Of a stretch of 64,000 nt of DNA, positions 41,176 through 50,133 are shown one piece after another. Under the pieces are notes generated by a model. The model saw only the letters and a list, made by a program, of their open reading frames with translations. It did no database searches and was not told the origin of the DNA. The stretch comes from Mesorhizobium caraganae (lineage in GTDB: Bacteria > Pseudomonadota > Alphaproteobacteria > Rhizobiales > Rhizobiaceae). The translations under genes and the position numbers were made by a program. The stretch spans positions 124,001 to 188,000 of the forward strand of contig NZ_JAFCGY010000007.1 of assembly GCF_016836705.1 (NCBI RefSeq). The letters are read 5' to 3'. Position 1 is the stretch's first letter; each line of letters starts with the position of its first letter.

Positions 41176-41461
41176 TAGCGCTGGAACCGCGCTCGTCGCC
41201 CCCAAGTGTCCGGAGGGCGACGAATTGCGCTCCTCTATCGGGCGACCTTGCATCGCTAGGAGGACCTCGTGCCCCATGCCCTTGATGTCGTGTCGGCTTT
41301 CAGCAACCGGGCATCAAGAGCTATCGAAGACACTGCCTCCGACCCACCTGCGCGGGAAGTCCCTCCGACAATCGTTCGACATTCTGGTCTCATGATCGTT
41401 TAGCGCCTAGCTTGTCGGCGGACCCCGATCGGCCAGCGTTTCGAATCAGGCGCTTTTGCGA

Positions 41462-41725
41462 TCAATATCCCTCTGGGCATTGTGCAATGTAGACCCGGCC
41501 GTGACGATCGCGATACCTGCATTGGCCAGCTTCGCTGGCATGACCGATTACGGCACCGGCCAAGACCCCGGCCGCTCCGCCCACCACGGCGCCTTTGACC
41601 GGATCGCCAGCTACCGCGGCACCAATAGCAGCACCCCCCAAGCCACCAACTGCCGCGCCTTGTTCCGTGCGCGAACAGGCTGCCAGCGGAACCAGCATCA
41701 TCAATATGATTACAGCATTTTTCAT
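41462..41725 (-). CDS. Glycine-zipper lipoprotein, second copy
   Basis: 87 residues from ATG 41725, with GGAGGAG seven bases upstream. Lipobox LAAC (Cys17), then Gly-rich AAVGGLGGAAIGAAVAG and VVGGAAGVLAGAVIGHA, and the ending CRYRDRHGRVYIAQCPEGY. Same layout as the protein at 13223. Secreted to the envelope. A 24-residue membrane-peptide gene lies 45 bases upstream on the same strand, so the two are likely an operon. Confidence 0.83.
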   Translation of the reverse strand: MKNAVIILMMLVPLAACSRTEQGAAVGGLGGAAIGAAVAGDPVKGAVVGGAAGVLAGAVIGHASEAGQCRYRDRHGRVYIAQCPEGY

Positions 41726-41769
41726 TGTGCACTCCTCCGATTTCGGCCAGCGTTCGATAAATAGACCTT

Positions 41770-41844
41770 TCATCGTAGGCCAAAGAAACTAAGTATAGCG
41801 ATCACGATTACAACCGCTCCGACCAACCATATAATGCTGTTCAT
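41770..41844 (-). CDS. 24-residue membrane peptide
   Basis: AGGAGATGGATC precedes the ATG at 41844. The whole peptide is MNSIIWLVGAVVIVIAILSF plus FGLR: one transmembrane helix. I recall very similar short peptides in many Rhizobiales genomes. Immediately upstream of the lipoprotein gene on the same strand. Confidence 0.65.
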   Translation of the reverse strand: MNSIIWLVGAVVIVIAILSFFGLR

Positions 41845-42203
41845 GATCCATCTCCTGGATAATGGGGAATTTAACCTCAAGAACACAGCGCTTCCTGCGG
41901 GAGTATTGTTGGCGTTCCAACCCTCAGCAAACGTGCCCAAGTCCGTTGGGTTCCCTTATGGGACCACGGTCTTATTAGCGTAAGACGAAAGGCTGAATGC
42001 TGCCCAAAGACTACTGCCGATGCGCATCGTGGAGAGCCAGCGCTTGCCGGCGTGACAAAGTCGTGGCTCCCTGCGCATGAAGGATCGTTGATCCGACAAG
42101 CCTTGGATCCGCGTCTAGGTGAGCCTTCTTGCAGAAACTTTCACACCTTTGGCGATGCTCATATTGGCTACACTCTCGACATTGGCCGCGAGTTCTTTCG
42201 AAA
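41845..42203. other. No supported gene
   Basis: Leader region of the membrane-peptide gene and the tail of the DUF768 remnant. No start signals or motifs. Confidence 0.45.
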
Positions 42204-42397
42204 TCATCTGAAGCGGTTCTGCATCGCATCGAAGACGACGTCGAACACGCTGCTGACCTCTTCGCTCATCTCTTCCAGGCTGATGCCCTCTTTTCCGCCG
42301 CCTTAATAGCCTGATCGGCAAGTTGCAGTCGGATCGTCGGCGAAGGCAGATGCTCCGCCATCCATTTTTCTAAGAAGTCGATTCCGCGCTTGCTCAT
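42204..42397 (-). pseudogene. DUF768 family protein, frameshifted copy
   Basis: From ATG 42397: MSKRGIDFLEKWMAEHLPSP, then LQLADQAIKAAEK; a one-base shift near 42287 leads into GISLEEMSEEVSSVFDVVFD and AMQNRFR-stop at 42204. Close in pattern to copy b. Its ATG overlaps the stop of the 45-residue membrane protein upstream (ATGA). Confidence 0.65.
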
Positions 42398-42531
42398 TGA
42401 AGGAACCAAAAAGCGAACAGAACGAAAGAGACTAGAAGCAGCGCCGCGGCCGCTACCAATATCCCCTTGCTCACCTCCCGCCTTGGCTGAGGGTCGGGTA
42501 CAAGTGTCTTACGGTTCGGCGGTTCGTTCAT
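42394..42531 (-). CDS. 45-residue membrane protein coupled to DUF768
   Basis: From ATG 42531: MNEPPNRKTLVPDPQPRREV, then one transmembrane helix GILVAAAALLLVSFVLFAFW ending FLQ-stop. The stop overlaps the DUF768 start, so the two were translated together. Its own RBS is weak. Pairing of DUF768 with a tiny membrane protein also occurs at 32300-32612. Confidence 0.5.
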   Translation of the reverse strand: MNEPPNRKTLVPDPQPRREVSKGILVAAAALLLVSFVLFAFWFLQ

Positions 42532-42926
42532 GCCAGATAAAGTTGCCGCAGCAGATTAAGTTCCGCTAATCCTTTGACGGCCCGCAATGTCAACCCGCGT
42601 TCTTGGACGTCGAGTTCCTGGAGCAACCCCTGCATACGGCTTCGAATATCGGACCAATTTCAAGGCGAGACCAACCTCTAAGTTGTTCCTCGACAGCACA
42701 GTCAACCTCATTATGTGCGTCTGAGCAGGCAGGCAAAGGTTGTGGTACAATGTTGCGCTTTTCAGGATACTAGCTAAGCAGCGGGTCGCCACCGTGGGCT
42801 CGGCAGAACGACCAATCCAGCCTGTTCGCGGCGAGAAAAGCTTGGCAGGCTCCTTCGATCTGCTTCGGCGTGCGGCCGCCGCGCGCACGTCGTCGACCGG
42901 GTCGTCACTCGCGCCAGCCGGATTCG
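42532..42926. other. No gene; contains a short dispersed segment
   Basis: 42623-42653 repeats the segment found at 30011-30042. No coding frame with start signals. Confidence 0.45.
42623..42653. repeat. Short dispersed segment, copy 2
   Basis: GCAACCCCTGCATACGGCTT then CGAATATCGGA, two or three differences from 30011-30042. Confidence 0.5.
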
Positions 42927-43147
42927 CTATTTTTCTCTGCGGCTTAGTTCTACCGCCTCGGCCATGAAGTCGGTCAGGCCGCCGACATTGTCTTCAATCG
43001 GATTCACCATGGGCGACGACAAGGACAACGGTAAGCGGAGCAGGGAATTGCGGTCGTTGCCGATCAGGCGAATAAGCTCGCGCGCCTGATCCTCGGTGAG
43101 CCGGTCTCCCTGGCAATGGACTCCGCCAGTGTTTCATTCCCGGCCAC
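42927..43147 (-). pseudogene. Small hypothetical protein, frameshifted
   Basis: Frame 1 from GTG 43147: VAGNETLAESIARETG; frame 2: LTEDQARELIRLIGNDRNSL, SSPMVNPIEDNVGGLTDFMA and EAVELSRREK-stop. The two pieces meet near 43100. TEDQARELI...GND is a pattern I have seen in small Rhizobiales hypothetical proteins, but I cannot name the family. Confidence 0.4.
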
Positions 43148-43213
43148 ACGTGAGGCGCGGCTGCTGCTCCGGCAACGCCTGCGTTAGCCAGCTACACGGC
43201 CGGCTGAGCACAG

Positions 43214-43590
43214 CTATCCGGTCATCTTTTGCTGCCGCGCGGCGGTCATCCCTTTGAGAAGCCGGACCACTTCTGCCGACTCGGTGGGCTTCAACACTGT
43301 AATTCCGTGTGAGAATGCTCCATGGCTGGCCTCAACGCTAAGGCCAGTGTAGACTACAAAGGGTACGCCCAAGTCTGCCAGCGTCTTAGCCGCCTCATGG
43401 CACTCGCCATCCGACAGACTGACGTCAAGAACGGCGGCGGCAGGCGCGTGTTCCTTCAGAAACAGATTTGCCTCGGAACAACCGCCACCGTGAAACCTGC
43501 CTCGGAAAGCGCGCACTCCAGGTCCAAAGCGATCAAGGCTTCGTCGTCAGCGACCAAGACCAAAGGACTTTCCATGCTCAGCACGTTCAT
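43214..43590 (-). pseudogene. Response regulator receiver, one-base frameshift
   Basis: Frame 1 from ATG 43590: MNVLSMESPLVLVADDEALI, ALDLECALSEAGFTVA. Frame 2: CSEANLFLKEHAPAAAVLDV, SLSDGECHEAAKTLADLGVP, FVVYTG, and VLKPTESAEVV. Together they form a single-domain CheY-like receiver with acidic pair DD, phosphoacceptor Asp (VLDV), Thr (YTG) and Lys (LKP) all present. One G is missing near 43485. It is divergent from the HWE kinase gene 170 bases away, its probable partner. Confidence 0.75.
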
Positions 43591-43761
43591 AAATTTAGCA
43601 TAATGGGACGAGTCGTTGCCGTCCGAACTTGGCCATCAAAGTTAACTGCGATCGCGGCCGGATGGCAATATGGCCCGCGCAAGGCTCAAAAAAAGTACCG
43701 ATCGTGGAACAAAGTTTATACGAGCCGCGTTGTTGGCGGTTAAGCTAGATTGGGGACCGGG

Positions 43762-45555
43762 ATGGACGAACTGCGGCAGGCGAATGTTGTCGCCTTCAAG
43801 AACCCGGAAATTTCCGGTCACGACAGCCTGAATTTCGATTATCAGGATTTTTTCGAGAATGGCGCCGTCGCGCTTCACTTAGTGGGCCCTGACGGCATTA
43901 TTCTGCAAGCCAACAAGGCTGAGCTCGATCTGCTTGGCTATCCGGCAGAGGACTATCTCGGCCGCCACATCGCGGACTTCTATCCCGACCGCCACGTAAT
44001 AGAGGACATTCTGGATCGCCTCTGCAGGGGCGAGCGGATCGCGAGATATCCGGCGCGTTTGAGAGCCCGCGACGGATCGATCAAGCATGTCGAAATCACG
44101 TCGAGCGGCCATTACCGGGACGGCAAGCTGGTCAACACGAGATGCTTTACGGTCGATGTAACCGACCTTGAGCGGACACGGACGCAGCTCAGGCAGCACG
44201 ACAGTACCTACCGCCAGATTCTCGAAAGCCTCCCCGTGGCGATCTACACGACTGACCAGGACGGCACCATTACCTACTACAATCGCGCCGCTGCCGATCT
44301 GGCAGGCAGGGAGCCCACCGTGGGCAAAGACAAATGGTGTGTGACGTTCAAACTGTTCACTGCCGACGGCCAGGAACTGCCGCACGACGAGTGTCCGATG
44401 GCTATCGCGCTCAAGGAAAACCGGCCGGTTCGCAATCAGGAGGCGGTAGCGCAGCGTCCGGACGGATCCTTCTTTCCGTTCCTACCCTACCCCACACCTT
44501 TGCAAGACGAGCAAGGCAACCTCATTGGTGCGGTCAACATGCTGCTCGACCTGACGGACCGCCAGCGTGCGGAAGAAGCCAGGCAGCACTTGTCGGCGAT
44601 CGTGGAGTCCTCGTTCGACGCGATCGTCAGCAAGGATCTCAACACCATCATCAAGAGCTGGAACCATGGCGCTGAACGACTGTTCGGCTACACCGCCGAC
44701 GAAGCGATCGGTCAGTCGGTGACCATGCTGATTCCAGATAACCACCAGGACGAAGAACCCCGAATTCTCCAACGCATTCGCCGTGGCGAACGTGTCGAAC
44801 CGTTCGAAACGACCCGCCAGCGCAAGGATGGCAGCCTGGTTCCGGTTTCGCTGACGATATCGCCCGTGCGTAACGCAACTGGGCAGATCGTCGGCGCTTC
44901 GAAGATTGCGCGGGACATCACGTCGGCGAGGGAAAACGAGCACCGCATCCGCATGCTGATGCGCGAGGTCAACCACCGGGTGAAAAACCAGTATTCGGTC
45001 ATCCTGTCGATGATCCGGGAGACCAACAAGCGATCGGAGACGCCCAAGCAGTTTGAATCCCAGGTGCGCGAGCGCATCATGGCACTGTCGCGATCCCACG
45101 ACCTGCTGGTGTCGGCCGAGTGGAAGGGCGCCACAATCCGTGACCTGTTGGCGGCGCAAGCCGAGTCCTTTCCTCGGGGTGACGTTATCGAGATGTCAGG
45201 CCCATCCTTGGTCCTTAGTCCCAATGCGGTGCAGTATCTCGGGATCGCCTTCCATGAACTGGCGACCAACTCGACCAAATACGGAGTGCTCTCGGGCGAC
45301 GAGGGGCGGATTTCGGTCACGTGGGGCATCAATGGTTCCGATGCTTCGAAGCTGTTTCACCTCACCTGGGCCGAAACCGATGGGCCGGAAGTCCAGAATA
45401 TCGGACAGGTCGGCTTTGGAACCGTGGTCCTGAAGCGGGTGGCGCCCGCGGCGGTTGGAGGGCAGGGAAATCTCGAGTACGGGCCGCGTGGGGTCATCTG
45501 GAGCTTGGAAGCCCCGTTAGCGGCCGTGGAAGCGTCCGTTGCAAATGGGAGCTAA
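43762..45555 (+). CDS. HWE-family histidine kinase with three PAS domains
   Basis: 597 residues from ATG 43762 with GGGGA six bases upstream (the frame opens at TTG 43750). PAS 1 (GAVALHLVGPDGIILQANKA), PAS 2 (YTTDQDGTITYYNRAAADLA) and PAS 3 (AIVESSFDAIVSKDLNTIIK, with a PAC segment PVSLTISPVRNATG). Then the HWE kinase core: LMREVNHRVKNQYSVILSMI with the phospho-His, AFHELATNSTKYG (N box), LTWAETDGP and GFGTVVLKRVAP. No membrane segment, so a cytosolic sensor, perhaps of light, redox or ligands. HWE kinases in Rhizobiales often feed stress-signalling pathways. The likely cognate receiver next door is frameshifted. Confidence 0.92.
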   Translation: MDELRQANVVAFKNPEISGHDSLNFDYQDFFENGAVALHLVGPDGIILQANKAELDLLGYPAEDYLGRHIADFYPDRHVIEDILDRLCRGERIARYPARLRARDGSIKHVEITSSGHYRDGKLVNTRCFTVDVTDLERTRTQLRQHDSTYRQILESLPVAIYTTDQDGTITYYNRAAADLAGREPTVGKDKWCVTFKLFTADGQELPHDECPMAIALKENRPVRNQEAVAQRPDGSFFPFLPYPTPLQDEQGNLIGAVNMLLDLTDRQRAEEARQHLSAIVESSFDAIVSKDLNTIIKSWNHGAERLFGYTADEAIGQSVTMLIPDNHQDEEPRILQRIRRGERVEPFETTRQRKDGSLVPVSLTISPVRNATGQIVGASKIARDITSARENEHRIRMLMREVNHRVKNQYSVILSMIRETNKRSETPKQFESQVRERIMALSRSHDLLVSAEWKGATIRDLLAAQAESFPRGDVIEMSGPSLVLSPNAVQYLGIAFHELATNSTKYGVLSGDEGRISVTWGINGSDASKLFHLTWAETDGPEVQNIGQVGFGTVVLKRVAPAAVGGQGNLEYGPRGVIWSLEAPLAAVEASVANGS

Positions 45556-45619
45556 AGGTCGGGGGTTTCAAGGCCTCCGACGCCACTAGGAGCGCGGCGG
45601 TTGCCGAAGACCCTCAACC

Positions 45620-45847
45620 ATGCCGTCGACCTCGATCAGCAAGTTCGACTATAACCCAAACACGCGGGTGCTCTCGGTCTGGTTTGTAGCCAGTGGGAAG
45701 CACTACGAGTTCTTGGACGTACCGGTTGAGGCCTTTGCCGCGTTTCAATCTGCGTTTGCCAAGGGCAGCTATTTCAACAACCACATCCGGAACAACTACG
45801 CATTCCGGCTCGCGGAGGGGAAGGCAGGAAGCTCATCGGGCGAGTGA
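45620..45847 (+). CDS. KTSC domain protein
   Basis: 75 residues: MPSTSISKFDYNPNTRVLSV, WFVASGKHYEFLDVPVEAFA and SAFAKGSYFNNHIRNNYAFR match the KTSC domain (Y.Y..VP..VY..F..A.S.G.YFN..I...Y). Function unknown; relatives sit at the C-terminus of some nuclease or phage proteins. ATG 45620; 64 bases after the kinase. Confidence 0.82.
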   Translation: MPSTSISKFDYNPNTRVLSVWFVASGKHYEFLDVPVEAFAAFQSAFAKGSYFNNHIRNNYAFRLAEGKAGSSSGE

Positions 45848-45982
45848 CATAAGCGGCAAGAGAAAGGCCGACCTGCTGGCTCGCGCCGCGGGCATGAAAC
45901 GGCTCGCATCGCGGCAAAACGGCCCTGCAGACCAAGGCGAAGACCACTGTAACTTTGGAGTGGGACCGTCCGCTGGAGCGAT

Positions 45983-46037
45983 GCGGGCCCGGCCAAGGGT
46001 TAGGGCCCTCGGCCAGCAGCGGGGGCTGCTGCATCTG
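45983..46037. repeat. Dispersed intergenic repeat
   Basis: GCGGGCCCGGCCAAGGGTTA ... GGCCAGCAGCGGGGGCTGCT; direct match to 31044-31098. Contains an internal GCAGC/GCTGC hairpin. Confidence 0.55.
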
Positions 46038-46458
46038 AAACCAGCCGCAAATATAAGGTTCCGCTTATATATCAAATGCCGGCCAAGATCCTTTGAACGG
46101 CAGCCGCAGCAGCTAGATAGTGCCAGTCCGTCTGATCCATTCCAGCAAGTTGGAATCTACGTCATCGCTATCCGTATAGTCTCGGATCACAGCGCAGCCT
46201 CATCACGCCATCGGCCCTGTGGGTCTCGTCACGCGCAAGCCGATGCTTGGCGAACCTATTGGCGAACCTCGTGGCGAACCACCCTACAAAGCATTGATAA
46301 TTAACGACAATGGCGCGCCCGGAAGGCGTTATTGAAATCGTTGATTTTATTGAGTTTTTCGTGGGCCGAAATCAGAATTCTTCCCGTATCGTTCCGTGGT
46401 TCATCCCAACATATTGGCGACATTCTTTTCAGGCCGAACCCGATTTCTTGAAAAAGGC
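46038..46458. other. No gene; small tandem repeat inside
   Basis: Follows the repeat unit and ends at the ClC stop codon. The tandem repeat at 46247-46282 is the only structure. Confidence 0.5.
46247..46282 (+). repeat. Three tandem 12-mers
   Basis: TTGGCGAACCTA, TTGGCGAACCTC, GTGGCGAACCAC in a row. Intergenic; no larger array. Confidence 0.6.
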
Positions 46459-48229
46459 TTAAAATTTGCCTCTTGCCGCGAAGCCTACGAGGGCCGAGCG
46501 ATCGCGTTCCTCGGCCTGCTTCTTCGACCGGACCCGCATCAGATCCTTCCAGCCGACATAGCCGATCAGCCGCGCGTCCTCACGCGCGACGACAGGCAAA
46601 TGCGAGACGTTGGCCATTAGCAGTTTGTCGGAAAGACCCTCAAGATACTCGTCCGGATAGGCAAGCGTGAGCTTGCCGCCGGCCAGCAATTCGCCGAGCG
46701 TCATGGTGCGGTGCATGCCCGCGCGCCGCCAGCGCAGGATCGCCGGTGGATCGATGACGCCAAGCACATGGCCGTATTCATTGACGACGGGAAAGCTCGG
46801 ATGCAGCGTCTCCGGCGCGGTCAGGAAGGCGGCCGCGCCATGCAGCGTCATCGTCGCCGGCACGCTCTCCACTTGCGTGGTCATGACCTCGCGCACCCTG
46901 GTCAGTGCAAACGGATCGACGCGATATTCGCGAACCAGATGATGCCCTCGCCTGGCGATCTTTTCGGTCAGGATCGATCGCTTCATCAACAGCACGGTGA
47001 CGGCATGCGCGGCCGCGCAAGCGGTGATCAAGGGCACCAACACATGGGTATTGCCGGTCAGCTCGACCGCAAAGAAAGTCGCCGTCAGCGGCGCGCGCAT
47101 GGTGCCGCCCATGGTCGCCGCCATCGCCAGCAATGGCCAGAAGCCGGGTGTCGCCTCGGGCAGGATGCCGGCGAGAACCGCGCCCATGGCGCCGCCCATG
47201 ATCAACAGCGGCGCCAGCACGCCACCCGATGTTCCTGAGCCCAGCGCCACCGACCAGAGGATCGCCTTCACCACCAGCAGGACAAGAGCGGCAGTGGCGA
47301 TCAGGCGGCCGTCGAGCATGCCCGCGATGTTGTCATAACCGACGCCCAGTGCCTGCGGCTCGATCAGTCCGCCAATGCCGACCACAAGGCCGCCGATCAT
47401 CGGCCACCACATCCAGTCTATCGGCAGCTTCTGGAAAGCGTCCTCACAGGCATAAACCATCTGCGTCAGCAAACCGGACAGCATCCCGGCGCATATCCCG
47501 ATCAGCACCCAGCCGCCCAGGCCGGTGAACGACGACACCATGCTGCCCTGGAACGGGAAGATCGGCCCCGGCAAATGCAGCATGGTGCGCTCGACCTCGG
47601 CAATGATGGCCGCGACGGCGACCGGAATGAAACTGCGCGGCGTCCATTCGAAGAGCAGCAGTTCCACGGCCAGCATAATCGCGGCGATCGGCGTTCCGAA
47701 GACGGTGGTCATGCCTGCCGCTGCGCCCGCCACCAGCAGCGTCTTGCGCTCATTGTCGCTGACCGGCAGCATCTGCGCGATCAGCGAACCGATGGCCCCG
47801 CCGGTCATGATGATCGGGCCCTCGGCGCCGAACGGACCGCCGCTGCCGATCGAGATCGCCGACGACAGCGGCTTCAGGATCGCCACCTTGGCGCCGAGCC
47901 GCGAGCGACCGAGCAGGATGGCCTCGATGGCTTCGGGAATGCCGTGGCCACGGATCTTCTCACTGCCGTATCTGGCCATCAAGCCGATAATCAGCGCCGA
48001 TCACCGGAACGATGACCGCGGCAACCCCAAGCGGCGTGTCCTGCAGTTTCAGCTCGGCAAGCGAGAACTGGCCGAAATAGGCAATGTTGGTGGCAAGCCG
48101 GATCAGCTTCAGCAGTGCAATCCCGGCAAACAGCCCGGCCGTCGCAACCGCTACGGCGATCGTCGCGATGAGCAGCACGCGCGTATCGGTGGTGAAGTCG
48201 CGAAGGTTGTGATTTTCCGAGGATTTCAT
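46459..48229 (-). pseudogene. ClC-type chloride channel with CBS domains, one frameshift
   Basis: N-terminal frame from ATG 48229: TRVLLIATIAVAVATAGLFA and GVAAVIVPVIGA; then a two-base loss near 47990 and the second frame LMARYGSEKIRGHGIPEAIE, SIGSGGPFGAEGPIIMTGGA (selectivity region), SGTSGGVLAPLLIMGGAMGA and two C-terminal CBS domains (VREVMTTQVESVPATMTLHG, VVNEYGHVLGVIDPPAILRW, MANVSHLPVVAREDARLIGY). About 590 residues if repaired. The Glu gate lies in GAEGP. Everything but the shift looks functional, so a sequencing error is possible. Divergent from a MarR gene with a palindrome between them. Confidence 0.82.
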
Positions 48230-48285
48230 GTGGCGAGCCCAGCTTTCTGGAGGCGCCGCGCGCCATCCTGTTGTCGGGCGCTGTG

Positions 48286-48304
48286 TATCGTAATACGATA
48301 TAAT
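48286..48304. promoter_or_regulatory. Palindromic operator between ClC and MarR genes
   Basis: TATCGTA-A-TACGATA (48286-48300), a perfect 15-base palindrome overlapping TATAAT (48299-48304). Size and place fit a MarR dimer site repressing one or both divergent genes. Confidence 0.6.
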
Positions 48305-48400
48305 TATTCAAGACTGATATCCGCCACTCCGCCGCGTCATTTTGGACGACGGTAGCGCTGGCCGTTGAGCTTTTTCGGGAAAGGGCGATAGAGATCGGAA

Positions 48401-48853
48401 ATGACCGTTCCGCAAAAGCAACGCCCCGCCATCTCCCAGGCCGATTACCAGCGCCTGTCCGAATTCCGTTACCTGATCCGGCGCTTCCTCGAATTCAGCC
48501 AGACCCAGGCCAACGAAGCCGGCCTGACCCCGCGTCAACATCAGGCGCTGCTTGCCATCAAAGGCTTTCCAGGTGGCGGGCCGGTCACGATTGGCGAACT
48601 GGCCGAACGCCTGCGCATCCGCCACCACAGCGCCGTCGAGCTGGTCAATCGCCTTGGAGAGGCGGGATTGGTCTCGAGAGATCAGGACAAAGATGACCAG
48701 CGCCGCGTGTTTTTGCGATTGACCGAGCACGCCGAAGATCGTCTTGCCGAGCTGTCGGCGGCGCATCTCGATGAGCTCTCGCGCATCGAGCCTATGCTCA
48801 GACGACTACTTGATGAGCACCATGAGCAACAACAGATTTCGAGTAACGTGTAG
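48401..48853 (+). CDS. MarR-family transcription regulator
   Basis: 150 residues. MarR winged helix: LTPRQHQALLAIKGFPGGGP, VTIGELAERLRIRHHSAVEL, VNRLGEAGLVSRDQDKDDQR and RVFLRLTEHAEDRLAELSAA with the beta wing. N- and C-terminal helices for dimerisation. It lies divergent from the ClC gene, and a MarR-sized palindrome is in the intergenic region, so it probably represses the channel gene and/or itself. ATG 48401. Confidence 0.88.
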   Translation: MTVPQKQRPAISQADYQRLSEFRYLIRRFLEFSQTQANEAGLTPRQHQALLAIKGFPGGGPVTIGELAERLRIRHHSAVELVNRLGEAGLVSRDQDKDDQRRVFLRLTEHAEDRLAELSAAHLDELSRIEPMLRRLLDEHHEQQQISSNV

Positions 48854-49068
48854 TTCGGCCAACAAATGGGTAAGGTGGCCGTATCGGTCACGATGATCAG
48901 GTTTTGGCCAGGCCGGATTTCCGTCGTGTTGCCCGATTATGAGTTCTCTGTGGATGGCTCCGCATTGCAAGAGGTAATTTGGCGTTTTGGCACATTGGTC
49001 GGGTGCAGTCTCCTGTTCGGCCTGTTGATGCCGTCAGGTCGGAAGGTCTAGAAGCGGGCCAGTCGCGG

Positions 49069-49707
49069 CTAACGAGTCCGTCCGGTCAGTCTGAGACAAT
49101 TTCGTTGAAGAACCTGGGCGTCGCTAAGGGACAACCTCAGCCCAGGCGAGATGACGCGCCGGAGCCGAAGAGGAGAATATCTTCGCGCGCACGAATACTT
49201 CATGGCCGGGTCCCATCGACACAAGGTGTGCCGGTCGTCTTGAATGAGCTCCTCACAGGCGCGACAGGCATATTTGGGCCGGTGCACGACGACCACACGC
49301 AGCTGCGCCGGAACGATGTCGAGCCGCTCGCTCACGTCCTCACCGATCCGATGCAGGCCATTGCGGCAGCCCGGACAGGCATGATCTTCGATGTCGACGA
49401 CCATTTCCACCCGCGGTAGATGGGGTGGCAACGCGCCGCGGTTCGTCCGGCGCTTCCTGGCGCGCTCCAGACGCTCTGCGGGAGATGCTTGTTCGTTCTC
49501 TTCCTCGTCGGCGGCCTCGATCTGCTCGGCCTCTTCGAGCCCCAGCAGCAACTGATCCTCGGGAAGCGTCTCAGCTCTTCGGCCGAAGCGGTGACGCTGC
49601 AATTCCTTGATGATCTGGATCAGGCGGGCGTTCTCGACGTCGCGCGCCAGGACCATCGCCTTCAGCGCGTCCGGATCGTCGGGAAGCTGGTCAGCCGTCA
49701 TCGCCAT
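49069..49707 (-). pseudogene. IS66 transposase (TnpC), N-terminal part
   Basis: From ATG 49707: LPDDPDALKAMVLARDVENA, IIKELQRHRFGRRAETLPED (leucine-zipper-like and HTH region), then the zinc-binding domain HACPGCRNGLHRIGEDVSER and KYACRACEE. After that the residues are unrelated to IS66 and stop at 49069, so the catalytic two thirds are missing. It belongs with the tnpB and tnpA genes just upstream. Confidence 0.78.
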
Positions 49708-49776
49708 GACCGGATCAGACCATATTCGCCGACAGCCCGCGACAGCGGAATCCGGGCTGATTCACTTCGTCGCGGG

Positions 49777-50133
49777 TCAGCCCGCCTGAACCGGAACGCG
49801 GGTCCGGCGCGCCTCGTGGACCCGCCGCCAGTCGAGACCTTCGAGCAGCGCCGACAACTGCGCGGCCGTCAGCCGCTTCATGCCGTCATGCACTTTCGGC
49901 CAGCGGAACTCGCCGTCCTCCAGACGCTTGGCATAAAGGCAGACTCCGGTGCCGTCCCAGAAGATCAGCTTGATCCGGTCCGCCCGCTTCGCCCGGAAGA
50001 CGTAGACGGCCCCGCTGAACGGATCGGCCCCCATCGTCTCGCGCACCAGCGCAGCCAGCCCCTCCGCGCCCTTGCGGAAGTCCACCGGCTTCGTCGCCAC
50101 CATGACCTTGACCGCACCCGTCGGCCCAATCAC
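49777..50133 (-). CDS. tnpB: IS66 accessory protein TnpB
   Basis: 118 residues: MIGPTGAVKVMVATKPVDFR, KGAEGLAALVRETMGADPFS, GAVYVFRAKRADRIKLIFWD, GTGVCLYAKRLEDGEFRWPK, the highly conserved IS66 Orf2 sequence. Its start overlaps the tnpA stop (ATGA). Required for transposition in the family, exact role unknown. Intact, but the transposase beside it is truncated. Confidence 0.9.
   Translation of the reverse strand: MIGPTGAVKVMVATKPVDFRKGAEGLAALVRETMGADPFSGAVYVFRAKRADRIKLIFWDGTGVCLYAKRLEDGEFRWPKVHDGMKRLTAAQLSALLEGLDWRRVHEARRTRVPVQAG

Noticed and set aside
46247..46282. CRISPR-like array
   Set aside because: Three adjacent 12-mers without spacers; simple tandem repeat. No CRISPR array or cas gene found anywhere in the window.
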